From Atherinomorus stipes (taxonomy: Eukaryota > Chordata > Actinopteri > Atheriniformes > Atherinidae), in the NCBI GenBank assembly GCA_023101725.1, contig JALJCO010013720.1:271501-335500 (forward strand): DNA of 64,000 bases, written 5' to 3'. Below, one piece after another: positions 26,855 through 42,279 of this stretch. A program made the translations under genes and the position numbers. The notes beneath the pieces are model-generated. The model made no database searches and had not been told where the DNA came from. It saw nothing but the letters and a program-made list of their open reading frames with translations. Each line of letters begins with the position of its first letter. Positions within the stretch are counted from its first letter, which is position 1.

Positions 26855-29690
26855 TTGTCTAGAATATTTTAAATTATGAATATTCAAGGCATTAAAACAA
26901 CACAAGAAAAGTCTGAAAGCAATATTTCAAAGGAAATGTTATACTTTTAATAGGATATGTCTAAAAATCCACAAATCTCATTGAGTGGGCAGCAACATCG
27001 TGCATTACATATCTTAGAATAAAAGCCACATTATTTTTGGTTGTTAAAACTTTAATGATGGAATTTTTTTCCTGGGATTGCCACCTTTTGGGGTCAGAGG
27101 TTTAATGTTGTGCTCTATTTTTGTTGTATTTGGTAGTTACGTTTGTTTGAGAAAACCCTTTGTGATTTATATGTCAGTTGTTGTTGGCTGTTAAAACTTC
27201 AGGGAAGGACACTTGATTTATTTCTTGTTTTTCTTATATGTTATAACTGATATTTTGTGTACATTCATAAAATAAGTTGAGTGGGAGACATCATGTTAAT
27301 ATACCATAAATATCAGAATTTGACATGCCTATGACCTTTCACACAGCTGTGTCCATGCTAACATGCAGACACAGCGTGCCCCACCCTTCTCCTGGATAAC
27401 CACCGATCAGCTTATTGTGACTTTGATAATAGGGGTGAGAGATTTATTCTGAGGGTGAAGGGGGGAGGACTTTCCTTCTGGGGGAATCCTTAGCTTTCAG
27501 TACTTCACAATATTCCCCCTGGCTACTCATGTTCCTGTCTGTGCTTCCAACAAGACAACGCCCCCCTCCTGCTGCATCCCTTCACCACAAGAGATTCCTG
27601 CACACTGGGCGCCACGAAGCCGATAGGAAAAATCAGCAGATGGTGAAACATTTTCTCAGGGCATTTTAAGGCACAGTTCCTAACATCATTTAACTGACAT
27701 CTTTCATTTTCATCATACTTATTTAGCAGGAGAATTCAAGTGTACTACTGTATGGCAATCTTAAATAAATCAATGTGCTACCATAGATCATATCACAACA
27801 TGAATGCACACACACAGCTTTGCCTGTGCTTCTGACCAATGGAAGGAGCCAAAAAACCTCACTAAGCTTATTAATGTGTCCTGGTTGCTCTCCAGTATGG
27901 GCTTGCTTGTTGCCATAGCAACCAGGACTTAGATACTGCTCAGTTAGAGAGGCACGTTGCTGTAAAATAAATATAAATTTCACCTTGTAACCCTGGCCAG
28001 TTCTTGTAATGTGTAACAGCTTATCTTTCTTCTCATTATCAGTGATCACTATGAGTTCTTGGCCAAACATCCAAATTTCCCAGGTCATCGCCCGGCGCCT
28101 GCAGAAGTCAACAGGCGACAGGGCTCTCCATCTTAAGTGCAGATGCGTGTTAACGCCCAGTCAAGCTGAGGGAAATCAAAGGACACTGAAAGATTAAGGA
28201 GGTCAGGTTTTCAGCTCTGCCAAGGGAGTCAGTGTGAAACGCTTCATCAACCATTAAATACCATGGAAACAGAACGGGCTGCAATGAGAAACCATGACAT
28301 TTGGATGTGTTTATCACATAAAATGGGGGATTTCTTTTTATTTTGATCAGTTTTTGGTATGTTTTAGATGTATGGCTATGTCTTCTACAGTCTGAAATAA
28401 ACTTAGCTGCATGTAATAGCAGAATCTGGTTTCATGGTCTGATTAGATATTTGAGATGCAGTTTGTTACATAAAAGCTCCACACTTATATGACATATTTG
28501 CACGCCCCTACTTGCTTGCAAAGGGGCGCCCCAGCCAACTACTGCCCAGAGTCAGTCGAGGATGTGAAGATCATATCATTATAGCTTTGTTCTATCTCTC
28601 TATTGACAGCACAGGCTCTCAGACCACAAGAAGCTCGGCACTCTGCCAGAAACACTTACCATCCTGTCATCGGTTTTCACTGCCTTCACAGCTCAGTGCT
28701 GTGCATCGGTGAGAACTCTGAGGTCTAGGACCATCAGAGAGTACAAATAAATCTTAAAGGGTTTAGCGCCAGAAACACTTAGATCTGCAATTCGTTAACA
28801 AAGAAAAAAAAAATCAAAAGAGATGAGTCTAATTTCTTTGCCAAGTATCATGTCTGTTTTGAGCATCTTTCATGTCATGAATCAAAAACTTTGAAGCAGT
28901 TAATATAAATTATCTCTATGGTAACTCTACACCATGCCAAATGATGTCCCAACAAAATGGAGTTCTTCCATAAATATAGCACATAATCATGTAATTCATG
29001 TACAGCTACGTGGATAACATGAGTACAGTGAATAAAAACAGATGGCATGGGTGTGCACACACATTCAGTTTTTATTTTTGTCTTGTCAGGTCACAAATAT
29101 TGTGTAAAGCTATATGGTTCAGAATATAATATTTAGCCTCACAATCTCCTAAATTAGGCATAGTTTTGTTTTTATATTGAGTTAAAAGCATCTGTCACAC
29201 TACAAGTCAAATTCCAAGTCTCCATTTTTTTCAGTTCACTATCACTAAATGATAAAAAACCATAAAAGTTTGGATAGAAATATCAGCAGCAGGAAGCAGT
29301 TTGAGCAAAGCTTGCTTGGTGTACCACCTGAAAAGCAGAAAAATCATCTTCATCCTTTAGTTATCAACATCTTTTATTCAAATCCAGTCATTTACCTTTC
29401 AGTCATCGCTATAATATTCCAACCTAACTCCAGATAACTATTGTGACATGCTTAATCAAGGAGAAATAAAGATGAAAACATACCTTTATGTCAACATATA
29501 CATATGATTACCATGTTTGTTTGTTATTGTAAATATAGTTCGTATTAACAGCTATATTATCGGAGAAATAAGGCAGATTGATTTGTGCACTAATTCATAT
29601 TTTTCCCTTTTAGTATCGGTCTACAGTGGTCTTGAAGTTCTGCATATGACACAATGCTCCCATCTTCTGGTAAAGAACAAAAACAGCATA
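26855..29690. other. Intergenic, no gene seen
   Basis: Ordinary AT-rich sequence. Apart from the X-box at 27909 I see no supported coding exon, RNA gene or transposon end. Confidence 0.55.
27909..27922. promoter_or_regulatory. X-box-like RFX site
   Basis: GTTGCCATAGCAAC is a full match to the inverted-repeat X-box recognised by RFX factors. No start codon of a supported gene lies near it. Confidence 0.3.
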
Positions 29691-32069
<2,379 letters not shown>

Positions 32070-32071
32070 TA

Positions 32072-32110
32072 TACAGTTGTTTACATGAAAGTTTACATAC
32101 TCTCACTAAA
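32072..32110. mobile_element. Possible solo Tc1-type terminal repeat
   Basis: tacagttgtttacatgaaag followed by tttacatact resembles the outer end of a Tc1-like family. No partner end was found. Confidence 0.3.
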
Positions 32111-33037
32111 TTCACTACAGTATAGTAATTCAAATAACACAAAACTCAAAAAACTGATAATAAATAAAAAATTGACTAAATTATGATTTAGTAAAATGAA
32201 ATGTTGATTTTTAATCTAAAAAACGTGAACAAAAAAACAAAAAAAAACTGTCCCAGACAAAGCACCTTGCTTGTGAAAAGTGGGTCAAAATACCTGTGAA
32301 AAGGTGTAGAAGTCTGATTGAAAACTAAGAGGAGAAAAAACTGGTTTAAATATCAATCAAGTTCAGTTCACTTGATAAGTTTTGGCAGATATTTTCCCAC
32401 TAAGCAGGAGGAGTAATGAAGGACACGACTTAAGTAGTTTAGACCAGAGGCTTTTCAAGTTTTTGAGCCACAATCCCCAAAATAATATACTTTTCTCACC
32501 AAAAAAGGGCCAAATTTTTAGAGTAGCATAACTTTGTTTCTGGACACCAAATAATAAAAATTCTACGAGTAAGGCATGAAAAAGATCAGAAACGTCATAA
32601 ATTGGGAGGATAAATGTTACTAGTGAAGTCGGTTCACCGCTGTGACAAGGCACCTACATGCCACTATTAAGTTCTCTCACTGAGATTATACCAAATTCAG
32701 ATTTTTAACATGGTTTTAGTAATAACTTAGATATTTATGCAATAACTAAGAAATGAATGTGTTAATTTCACAGATTAATTTCTTTGCATTAATTTGTTGA
32801 TATTGATAGCTCCAAAAATTCCAAATTTAGTTGATAAATGTAGGCTCTATTTTTTTTTTTTTAATGATTTGGCAACCCCCTGAAATTATCACGCAAAGCA
32901 CACGGGAGTCCCGGCCCCCAGTTTGAAAATCAATGGTTTAGACCATGAATTTATGTTTAAAAGAAAATAACAGTGCACTTGATGGTGGTCTTAATGTCAG
33001 TTTAGTATTGGAATGGTGACCAGAGAATGGTGTATGT

Positions 33038-33244
33038 CAGGGATGGCCAAGTCCAGTCCTCGAGCCACAATCCTGCAGCTTTTAGTTGCATACCTTCTCA
33101 CACCTGAATCAAATAAATGGCTCGTTAGCAGGCCTCTGCAGAGCTGAATGACATGCACATGAGGGAATTCAGGTGTGCTGGGGAAGGGATGCATCTAAAA
33201 GTTGCAGGATTTTGGCTGTCGGGGACCAGACTTAGCCACCACTG
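33038..33244. mobile_element. 207-bp hAT MITE with 8-bp target duplication
   Basis: The ends cagggatggccaag and cttagccaccactg are inverted with 11 of 14 matches. The perfect direct repeat GTGTATGT flanks the element at 33030-33037 and 33245-33252. The inner sequence (ccagtcctcgagccacaatc, cacctgaatc) is that of a very common fish MITE. Confidence 0.85.
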
Positions 33245-33252
33245 GTGTATGT

Positions 33253-35559
33253 GAAGCTTACAAAGCATCAGCAGTCACAGCTAAGGACAGAAACGGTAAG
33301 AAAATATCATAAGATGAAGAATGTAGATTTCTCACCGAAATAATTTTTTGTGTAAAAGTTCCTGAGAGAAATTTTAGAAATAGCCTCAGACTGATTCACG
33401 GTGGTAAAACATGGTTTTTACTGCTCAAAATCCCAACTTCTGTTATTTTTACATAAAATCTACAACCTAATAGAAATTAGTTCCAAGTTTAGTTAAACTC
33501 CAAGAAATACATGTAAGAAGATATCTAAGCAGGATGTTATAAAATAAAAGAATTTAAGATATTTAAACTAGTTCTAATCCAGACATCAATAATAAGTAAC
33601 CTAATACACAGAGTATAAATAGCAATGGTTACATTACAGCTGAGTGACTTCAGATAGCTAAAAGTTTCTTTTTAAACACTAAATAATGAAAGAACTAAAT
33701 AAGACTTATGTCGTGGTACATCTTCTCTAACAATCAGAAATGAAATGTCAGACTTATTCCACCACTGGTGCTACAAGAATAAATAAGATTTGCAAATATT
33801 TGTCAGTAATTAATATCAATACTTGTGAGCAAAGACACAAGACTAAGTATTTATTTATGGTTCTGCATGACAAAAGCATGTTGGGTCCTTTAGGTTTTTT
33901 GGCTTCCAGCTGTCAGACGTCACTCACCTGCATCCTGCAGTTAAACAGAAGAAAAAAATCAAAATTAAATGAATATATGTAGTGTTCTTTCAGGATCTTA
34001 TTAAAGGTATTGTTACCATCTTAAATAATGAAACATATGTAGAAAAGTGTACATCAGCTGCAAAGAGTCTGCAGCTTTGTTCACCTGCAGGTGTCTGTTC
34101 AGGATGATTTGTGCCATCTTCTAATGTGTGTTTATGCCTGGCTTGAACAGCATCCCTGAAACTGCCAGACTTTTTTTTTTTTTACGGCCTTTGATGCTGT
34201 ACAATAAGCCGGTGGAAACCACAGCGCCGACTGGAAAAGTCTGACTCTTCTCACTAAACACTGATTCTGAAAAATTAGAACTGAAGACAGAAATGCTAAA
34301 AAAAACACTGTATATCTTTCAATTTAGAGTTCGGTTTACACACATTTGTGTTTGTATCTGATCTGTCAGAATAATCAGTTTTACATGAGAAAAATGTTGC
34401 CATGGATACAGAAATGCAATGCTCATATTGCTCAGCTACATGAGCATTTACATATATTTAAATCCTCAAATGAAATATCTTTAACTCAGTTCAAAGAGCA
34501 GCAAAGCTGCAGTTATTTAAAATGGCTTAAAGCTGCTGCATCAATAGCTCAGCTGCTCCTGGTTTACAGGATTGTTCCATCAGTGGTCTTTTTCGTCCTG
34601 TACAGTTTATGTTTTTGTATAGACTGAAACAATAAACCCCTGGTACAGATAGGAGCTCATGCAGGTTATGAAAATATCACAGTGGGCCTCAAAGAGATGA
34701 TTTTATATAGTTTACAAATAAGGACTCATACTGTGAACATGTAATTGCATCTTTGGTGTATCGTATATTGAGCAACACCCTAAAATCTCAGCTGTATGCC
34801 AGCTGAACATAAAAAGATGCATCTTCATGGCACATCATGTTTTTTGGATATTTGCCGTCTCTTTCCTGCTGTGTCTGGCTCCAGGTCTTCTGATTGGCAA
34901 AAAAGTGGAACCCCTTCAATGAATATGACTGCTGTAATAAAACCAGTAGTGATGACAAAATATCTCTGCCACTGGGTGAAAAAGGAAAACCTCTGATGCA
35001 ACATGAGAATACTGACTTTCCCTTCCCAGTGACTGCATTTTTTTTCATCAAATCAGTCTCTCATGTCCCTCTAATGTTTGAGTAACATTATAGTGTACGG
35101 GTGAAAAATGTTACCCAGTATATTAGATTGTCTGCTGTTGTTCTGTGTTTTGTTGTATATTCAAAAGATTTGATTAAAAAATATAAACTCATGGTAATGA
35201 GTTTTTTTTTTTTCTTTTTTAAAAGCATGAAAATAACTAATAACACTGAATTAAAATGCTGACCAACAGAAACTATTCGAGATTTGAAGCTTAGGTGATT
35301 CTAAATGAAGAACCAGTTGAAACTCAGTTCTTCTAAGAGAGACAAATCTATGAAAGAGTTGGATCTCCTTACATTTCCTAATAACACTGTCATGTAGCCT
35401 GTCATCCATCCATTGGCTGCATGTTTACCTTATTGTGTGTGTGTGTGTGTGTGCCTGTGCATGTGAGGTGTTTATGGGCTACTGCCTGAACAAAATGGAA
35501 ATAAGTGAGGAGAGAAACTCAAATGAAGACATGTAAAACACACACACAAAATGTGGTGG
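33253..35559. other. Intergenic, no gene seen
   Basis: AT-rich with short T and GT runs (34171, 35202, 35436). No coding or RNA feature is supported. Confidence 0.55.
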
Positions 35560-36325
35560 TGGTTGGAGAGAGGATAGAACTGGGTCGGAACTCACTACCA
35601 CCAGAAAAATGGACCGCATCAGTCCAGTTCAAAGGTCTTTACAGTGGTTGCCTGTCCATCAGAGGACAGACTTTAAAGTTCTGTTGCTGGTCTATAAAGT
35701 TCTCTATGGTTTACTACCAAATAATCAGTGACCTTATTCCTGACCCAGTACAAAGCTACCAGACAAGAATCAGAACCAAAATGAAGCTGCATTCAGCCTC
35801 CATCCTCCAACTGTCTGGAACAAACTCCCTGACAGCCTCAGATCAGCTGAAACACTCCAGGTTAAATACACACCTGTTCCCAGCTGCATTTACATGGATT
35901 TTATTCAGGTCCAAATCTGTCCGAATCTGCACCACAGCTTTAAGAATCTTTTTTAATGTTCTCTTTGTTTTTAATTTTAAATCATGCTTTTATTCTTTTA
36001 TTTTTTAATGCTTCTTTTCTTGTGTATAGCACTTTGAAGGGGAGTGGGTAGCCTAGTGGTAGCGTCCTGGGCTTTGGTGCGGAGGCCCCGGGCTCAAGTC
36101 CCCGACAACATTCAGGTGAATCACTGTGGACCCCTGAGCAAGGTCCCTAACCCCCACCAACTGCTTCCCAGGTGCTTTAAGTAGCAGCCCACTGCTCTCT
36201 GGTACCACTGTACAGAGATGGGTAAATGCAGAGCCCTAATTTCCCGTTGGGGATCTTAACAGTAACACAAAATTGTTGTGTACATTAAATGTGTTATGCA
36301 AATAAAATTGCCTTGCCTATTACCT
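35560..36325 (+). mobile_element. LINE 3' end, interrupted by a SINE
   Basis: The plus strand encodes a degraded reverse-transcriptase C-terminus: a frame around LYSGCLSIRGQTLK that corresponds to the common LHWLPV..R..FK block, then ISDLIPDP, and LKHSRLNTHLF near the end. The tail cactttgaa breaks at about 36038 and resumes at 36271 with ttgttgtgtac and ends with aataaaattgccttgcct. It resembles L2-type fish LINEs; the clade is inference. Confidence 0.65.
36039..36270 (+). mobile_element. tRNA-derived SINE inserted in the LINE tail
   Basis: Begins with a tRNA-like head: A box TAGCCTAGTGG and B box GGCTCAAGTCC at pol III spacing. A tRNA-unrelated body follows (cctgagcaaggtccctaac, gctctctggtaccactgtac). 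It sits between two parts of one LINE 3' tail, so it integrated after that LINE. The exact duplication is obscured by A-rich flanks. Confidence 0.75.
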
Positions 36326-36540
36326 GGTTAGTTAGTTACATTGATCCTTGCTGTAAAAGAGTTGTTCAACATCTTCATTGTAAAAAAGAAAACAAAATAA
36401 AACAAAAAACATGTTAAAGAAATATGTATGATTAAATGCATTCAGATGCGCTATATTCTGGAATGTTTGCCCAGGGCAATATATATGTGTACATATCTAT
36501 ATATATGTTATATATACATACATATATAAACATATATAGT

Positions 36541-36850
36541 CAGTCATTGGTCATTTTCTGTACCGCTTTTCCAGTTCAGGGTCACGGGGGTCATTGGAGA
36601 GGCGGGGTACACCCTGGACAGGTTGCCAGTCTGTCGCAGGGCCAACACAGAAAGACAGACAACTACAGTACACACGCTCACATTTATACCTATAATTTAG
36701 AGTGACCAATTAATCTAACATGCATGTCTTTGGACGGTGGGAGGAAGCCGGAGTACCTGGAGAGAACCCACACATACACGGGGAGAACATGCAAACTCCA
36801 CACAGGAAGGCTGCTGTTGGATTTGAATGTGTACCTTGTACTCCCTTGTT
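36541..36850 (+). repeat. Abundant fish dispersed repeat
   Basis: Contains the recognisable strings ttccagttcagggtcacg, gaggcggggtacaccctgg, ggagaacatgcaaactccac and gtgggaggaagccgg, which recur throughout fish genomes. The class is not decided here. Confidence 0.6.
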
Positions 36851-37616
36851 AAAATGAACTGAGGATTTGGAACAACTTGAAGACTTCTCTGGGGGCAGTT
36901 CTGGTTTCATACATGTCTAAACCTAAAGAATCAATAAACCCCAACTTTTTTCTGTCTTAAAACAAATGAATTCATGGAATCATATTTAGTCCAGACAAAG
37001 TCCAACTGTTTGGTCTGAGTTAATTAAATAGCTCTTCACCTTCTTCATTGGCCTTTCTTGTAGATGTTTCCATGGCAACAGCAAGACCACTTCAGGTCTG
37101 TGGCTGCACACACAGATTTGGCTGCACATACCCAAAAAGGTCTACTGCCCTCTAGTGGAAGTAGTGGTAACAGACTTGTGTCTCCTCAGGTCCCAGAAAA
37201 CTTCACATACTTTTTTAAGGTAAACAAACAAACAAAACAAACAAAAAATTCTTTTAGCTTTTTAAAAAAAAAAAACTCTTTTAGGTTTATGTTTACTAGT
37301 TTTTAATGCTTTAGCAACATAAATTTGTTGCAGTATTAGAAAAAGAACATACTTTGCAGTTGTTACTACTCAATGCGTCACAATTAATCTTCTAAACTGG
37401 GGTTTTTGAATGGGCAAATGTAAGGAAAAGAAAAGGTGCAACCCACAATTTACTACAAAAAATTAGAAAAATTAATGAGTGCAAAACATTTTAAAACAAC
37501 TTTTAATTATCCGGTAGTGTACTGTACAATGCTTTAAGTACAAAAAGCAGAATACTTACTAATGTTTATACTGTGGTGTTCATGTACACATAACTTTACA
37601 TTGTTTTATAAAGTTT

Positions 37617-37622
37617 TTTATT
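37617..37622 (-). other. Candidate asb5 polyadenylation signal
   Basis: AATAAA on the minus strand about 400 bp beyond the asb5 stop codon. The microsatellite above would then fall in the 3' UTR. Confidence 0.35.
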
Positions 37623-37685
37623 ATGTAAAGTGCATCACTCTCTTTCAGCTGTTTCAACTATATAGACATCTTCTAAACACAGAGA

Positions 37686-37688
<3 letters not shown>

Positions 37689-37728
<40 letters not shown>

Positions 37729-37745
37729 TATATACACACACACAC

Positions 37746-37794
<49 letters not shown>
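37689..37794. repeat. (TA)n-(CA)n-(TA)n-(TG)n-(TA)n microsatellite, partly palindromic
   Basis: Alternating blocks in which the (CA)n at about 37734-37745 is mirrored by the (TG)n at about 37764-37784 across a (TA)n centre. The central 60 bp can fold on itself. It lies 3' of the asb5 stop codon, possibly within its 3' UTR. Confidence 0.9.
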
Positions 37795-38021
37795 CACTGT
37801 ATTTTGTTTTAGCAGCATCCTCCTTTACATTCATCTGTGTCCTTGCCATTGGAGGTTTTGCAGGCTGAACACAGCTTGGTATTGTCAGTTAATGCTCTTT
37901 GGCTCATCAGTATTAATTGTGTCATGGCTTATATAAAAATCAGGAGGATTTTGTGGTATTTTTGTGATACTTTGAGTTTCTTTAAGTCCCACTAAGGTAG
38001 ACAGCTTGGTGATTGTGCCTG

Positions 38022-41000
38022 TCATTGGTACTGCAGGTAATTCTTGAGCCTGTTTGGCAGGGGAAGGTGGGAGAGAAGATGGAGTCTGTCACGGCCGACA
38101 CAGTTTCTGATGCACTGACGACACAACTGGCTCAGCAGTCGAGGTGTAGCTATAAAACATCAGACAATGGAAATATATTTATCAAGTATTACTTTAAAAT
38201 TAATGACAACTTTGAGATATACACGTATATTATGTTTCAGCTATTGTTTGACCTTCTACCTAACGTTAAGTTTCACTACAGGTCAGGGACTAAACACAAA
38301 AACCAAGCTGAGTTCAAGTGTACCTTCGTAAAGCAGGAGGAAGCCCTCTGTTATACTGCTGGGTGGAGCCACATCCACTGGTCTCTGAAACTCTGTGTTC
38401 CTAGCATTAATGTCTGCACCAAAGTCCAGCAGCAGCTTCACCACAGCTGTGGAGTCTTTTTCTGCTGCTGCATGTAAAGGTGAATCCATGGATCTGCCTT
38501 TCTGTACATTTGCACCTGTATGGAGCAGAGTCGGATTGTCTGTTTAGAGACTCGTTTTGCTTTTTCCTCTCATTACTCAGAAATAATGCGGGAATCATTT
38601 TACTATTTACAGTTTAATCTCAGTTTAAGTTTTTTTTCAGAGGCTTTTGAAAACCTGCAAGCATACATGTGTATGCAATATGCATTTATTTCCTCATGCA
38701 TTCGTTAAATGTGTGCATGCATATTCATTTAAGACTTGTGTTTGCCTGTATAGATGCATAAAGATCCACACAGAGCTGCGAGCTGACCTTCCCTCAGGAG
38801 TTTCCTGGCACACTCCAGCTCCTGGCAGACGCAGGCAGTATAGAGTGCTGTGCCCAGGTGAGGAATGTCCATGTCCACATCTGCCCCCCAAGTCACCAGG
38901 GCCTCAACACAGCCATAATGACCTGCAAGTAATGAAGCATGAAGACGGCAATCAGTAAGTGACAATGTGAGATAATTCTCCAAGCTGTGTTCTCAGGTCA
39001 TGTTGAGATTTATTTTTCAAAGCCGTTTTTCACACTGCAGGTTTGTTAGGAAGGACGTTGTGGCACAGAAAAAGACACAAATACAGGTTGAAGGATAATA
39101 TCAAGCATAAGTCATAATTTGGAGGATAACTGAAGGGTGAAACTACGGGAACTCATCAGCTATAAGAGGCTGTGACTGAACACCAGACAGGATTTCCTGA
39201 AAATGAACTATAAACGTAGCTTGTGACTTTATAAAGACAGTTTCTGACCTCTTAGACTGGCCAGAAGCTCACTCTGAAGTGTGCAATATTTTGTCATGAT
39301 ATACCTTTGCTGGTCGCTTCGTGTATCGGTGAAGGATGGTATACAAGGCTCTGGGGCTTTGCTCCATTTTCCAAAAGAATTTCAGTGCAAGCCACGCTGC
39401 CCACTGTACAGGCATTGAACAGAGGGGTGACTCCATCAATTGTAGAAGCATTGACCTGTGAAAACATTTTCTTTTTTATTGTTATTTTTAGTCCTTGTTT
39501 AACCATGCAAGTTGACTAATAGCAACAGCCTGAGGGAACAGTTGAACAGGACCAACAATTTAATCGCTCTGCAGTGACTGTAGATGGAGAGCAGCGTGTA
39601 GCTCATTTGTTATCCCCACCCCGAGTTCCCCAACCATGGAAATTACATTTGACCTGTGTGGAATGGCAGCATTAAAGAGTTTGCAGGCCAGCATGAGACT
39701 TACATTTGCTCCTGCATCAATGAGAGCTCTAGCACAAGCAACATGGTCTCCAAGACAGGCCTCATGAAGGGGTGTCACATGGTCTATAGTCAGAACATTC
39801 ACATTGTGACCCTGGAAAATGAATCAAACAGCCACAGAGATTTAGTGGAAATAGACATTCTAAGGGGCATTAAGCAACATATGACTTGCTGGTCAAAAAC
39901 CACAAATTACCAGAACATTAACAAAGCTTATCTCCTCTTACCAAACAAACCCATCCTGCTCAGCTATGATTGTCAGTAATTCACAAATTGTAGGGATTAA
40001 TAAGCCTGCTAATTAAGGCTTCCAACTGAATGCTGGTTAAGAGCTAATAAATCACATGTGAAATACTGTAATGATATCACTGGTTTGACTTGAACAAGGC
40101 AAAGCTGCACACACTCCTACTGTGTGCGGCACAAGAGCCAAGTGGTTTTAATGCGATCTCTCTGCTCACACACATTAAGAATGCCATTTCACTCTACATG
40201 CAAGCAGATAACTCTTTAACCCCTCCTCAGGTGCTTTATATCTTCGACAGTTTTAATGGTAAAAGCAGATGGGTTGAATAACCTTGGACAAAAATGGCAT
40301 TCTCCTAATGATAGTTGTGTGTCAAGTATTTATATCAGATGTAGACATTTGGCCTCCTGCTTTCAGTTACAGCTTTATAATCTGGTGTAGCGTAGGCTTA
40401 TACAAATCATTAAGCTGTCACTTTGAAATTTATTTGGATAAATGACACTGTCAGCCTAGATATTGCCAGTTGGCTCTCAGGCAAAATATGAAACTAATTA
40501 TGGATGAAGTAGGTGAAAGACAAGTCAAATATTACTTTTTATCCTAATAAATATTCTGTGACAATAACTGCTCCACGGAAAAAAGAACAAAAGGAGCTGT
40601 AGGTAACTGCTGCACACCTTGACTCTTATCCACCATCTCTTTATCTGACAGGGGATCTGCAAAGGTACTGAACCCAATTTGATGGCACAAGAGGCAGTTT
40701 CAATAGACTCCTTGCACCATGTGTGCAGATGTAGGGACACACATTGACCTCATCTGTGATTGTGTTCTTTTCACCTGCAAAATGAGGGTCCTGAGGGCCA
40801 GGAGGCGTCCCTGACTGGCAGCATCGTGGAGAGGTGAGCGATCCGCCCAGGATCCTGCGGCAGGAACAAGAATTCAGTGCATGCTTTTCCACACATTTAT
40901 TGTTGTTTACTTGATTATGTTATCTTGAATTCTCTACGGTAATATAAAGCGCTGAGAAAGCTTTTATTTTTCCTTACATTATGCACTGTATAAGAAGTCA

Positions 41001-42279
41001 TTCTGTCATTTTAAGCCTTCAGGTCATGCCTGCTGCAGCTATATGATGAACAGCGTTAGAAAATTCCTGCATTAATGTCAGCACTAGAAGACTTACAGAA
41101 CAAAGCTAATCAAAAGTGGGAAAAATATGTTTGCAGCCACTTCATTTGCATTTTCCCTTCAGCCATCAAGCTCACCTGAGTCAATGTCCAGAATTACAGC
41201 TAATGCATTCCACACATTATCATCATCACCCACTTCCTCCATCTTAACTAATAAATTGCAATTATCAACTAAAGGTTTCCTTTGAAAGTCATGCTATTTT
41301 ATTCATGCATGCTTTTTTCTTTGACTGACATTGATCTGTAACACAGATATAACGGACCAGCTAGAGACATCAAACAGATTTCTCCTTACAAGGAAGACCA
41401 TATCTACAGGACCGTGACTAATACCCTGAGCTTAGCTAATTAGTATTCCCTTTGAATGATAGCTACAGATTATGTTGTCATCGTGTCTCTCTCTTGCCCC
41501 AGAATGAGTCTTCGCAGTGCTTGTCCCTGAGAATGTGTAGTGTTGTTTTGGTTGCTGTGAGTGTGACATAGCTGGGAATGGAAACTAGGGCAGGATGAGG
41601 TGGGGGAGGGAAGAGGAGGATATCATGACTGTGTTCTATTAATACATGAGAGAGACAGAGCTGCTGGGCCGATGGTGTCTTCGTTTAATATTGAATGTAC
41701 ACTTCAGGATTTATAAGTGGCTATTAGGCATGAAATGAAAGAAAAGCCTGCTTTCATTCATATCTGCAGTTGATTACATACTAATATGAATAGAATTATG
41801 GCTTTTATGCTTATTTGATTAAGAAAGCAGTTTAACATCTCATGTTTAAATACAGAGTGTGTGTAAACTTGGAGCACTTTTATATCTGAGCTTAATTGCA
41901 AAGCTGAGGTCACTTAGTGTGTGCTCTCAATAAATTTGAATTGTTATGCTTCATATTTGCCTTTATGAAACAAAATTAATATACATCAAAATATATGGCC
42001 TTTTGAAACAAACTTCTTTAAGAAGTACAGTAATAATAAAAGGCATTTCACAATATTCTTCTCTGAGTACTCACTGTGTTGTTGGCCATAATCATAGAAC
42101 TCTGCTGATATCCGGGCAGCTTCTTTACGGTTCCCACGGACTATGTAGAAGTATGTAAGCAAGTTCAGAGAAATCTTAACAAAGAGCTTAAAGCAGAACA
42201 GTGCCAAGATGCTGAGGTAAACATTGGACAACTGGACTGCAAAGGGCTTGTTGGTGAGTTCCGCTGCTGGGTCTGACAT
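38022..42279 (-). CDS. asb5: Ankyrin repeat and SOCS box protein 5, complete
   Basis: Seven coding exons: 42279-42075, 40854-40775, 39811-39704, 39455-39305, 38922-38788, 38515-38324 and 38149-38022. Together 999 bp and 332 residues, close to the 329 of human ASB5. All junctions are GT-AG and phases agree. The start is the first in-frame ATG (MSDPAAEL); a GTG four codons upstream is not used. Residues 1-69 hold a hydrophobic stretch (LSILALFCFKLFVKISL) typical of ASB5. Ankyrin repeats fill about 70-260, with DHVTPLHEACLGDHVACA and DSPLHAAAEKDS as clear units. The C-terminus is a SOCS box with LLSQLCRQCIR (Elongin BC box) and LPLP (Cullin-5 box). It is the substrate-binding part of a Cullin-RING ubiquitin ligase; the family member is associated with muscle. 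Divergent from ctso. Confidence 0.96.
40855..42074 (-). other. asb5 intron 1
   Basis: 1.2-kb intron with AT-rich, unique-looking sequence. No repeat or RNA gene is recognised. It separates the hydrophobic N-terminal exon from the ankyrin exons. Confidence 0.7.
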
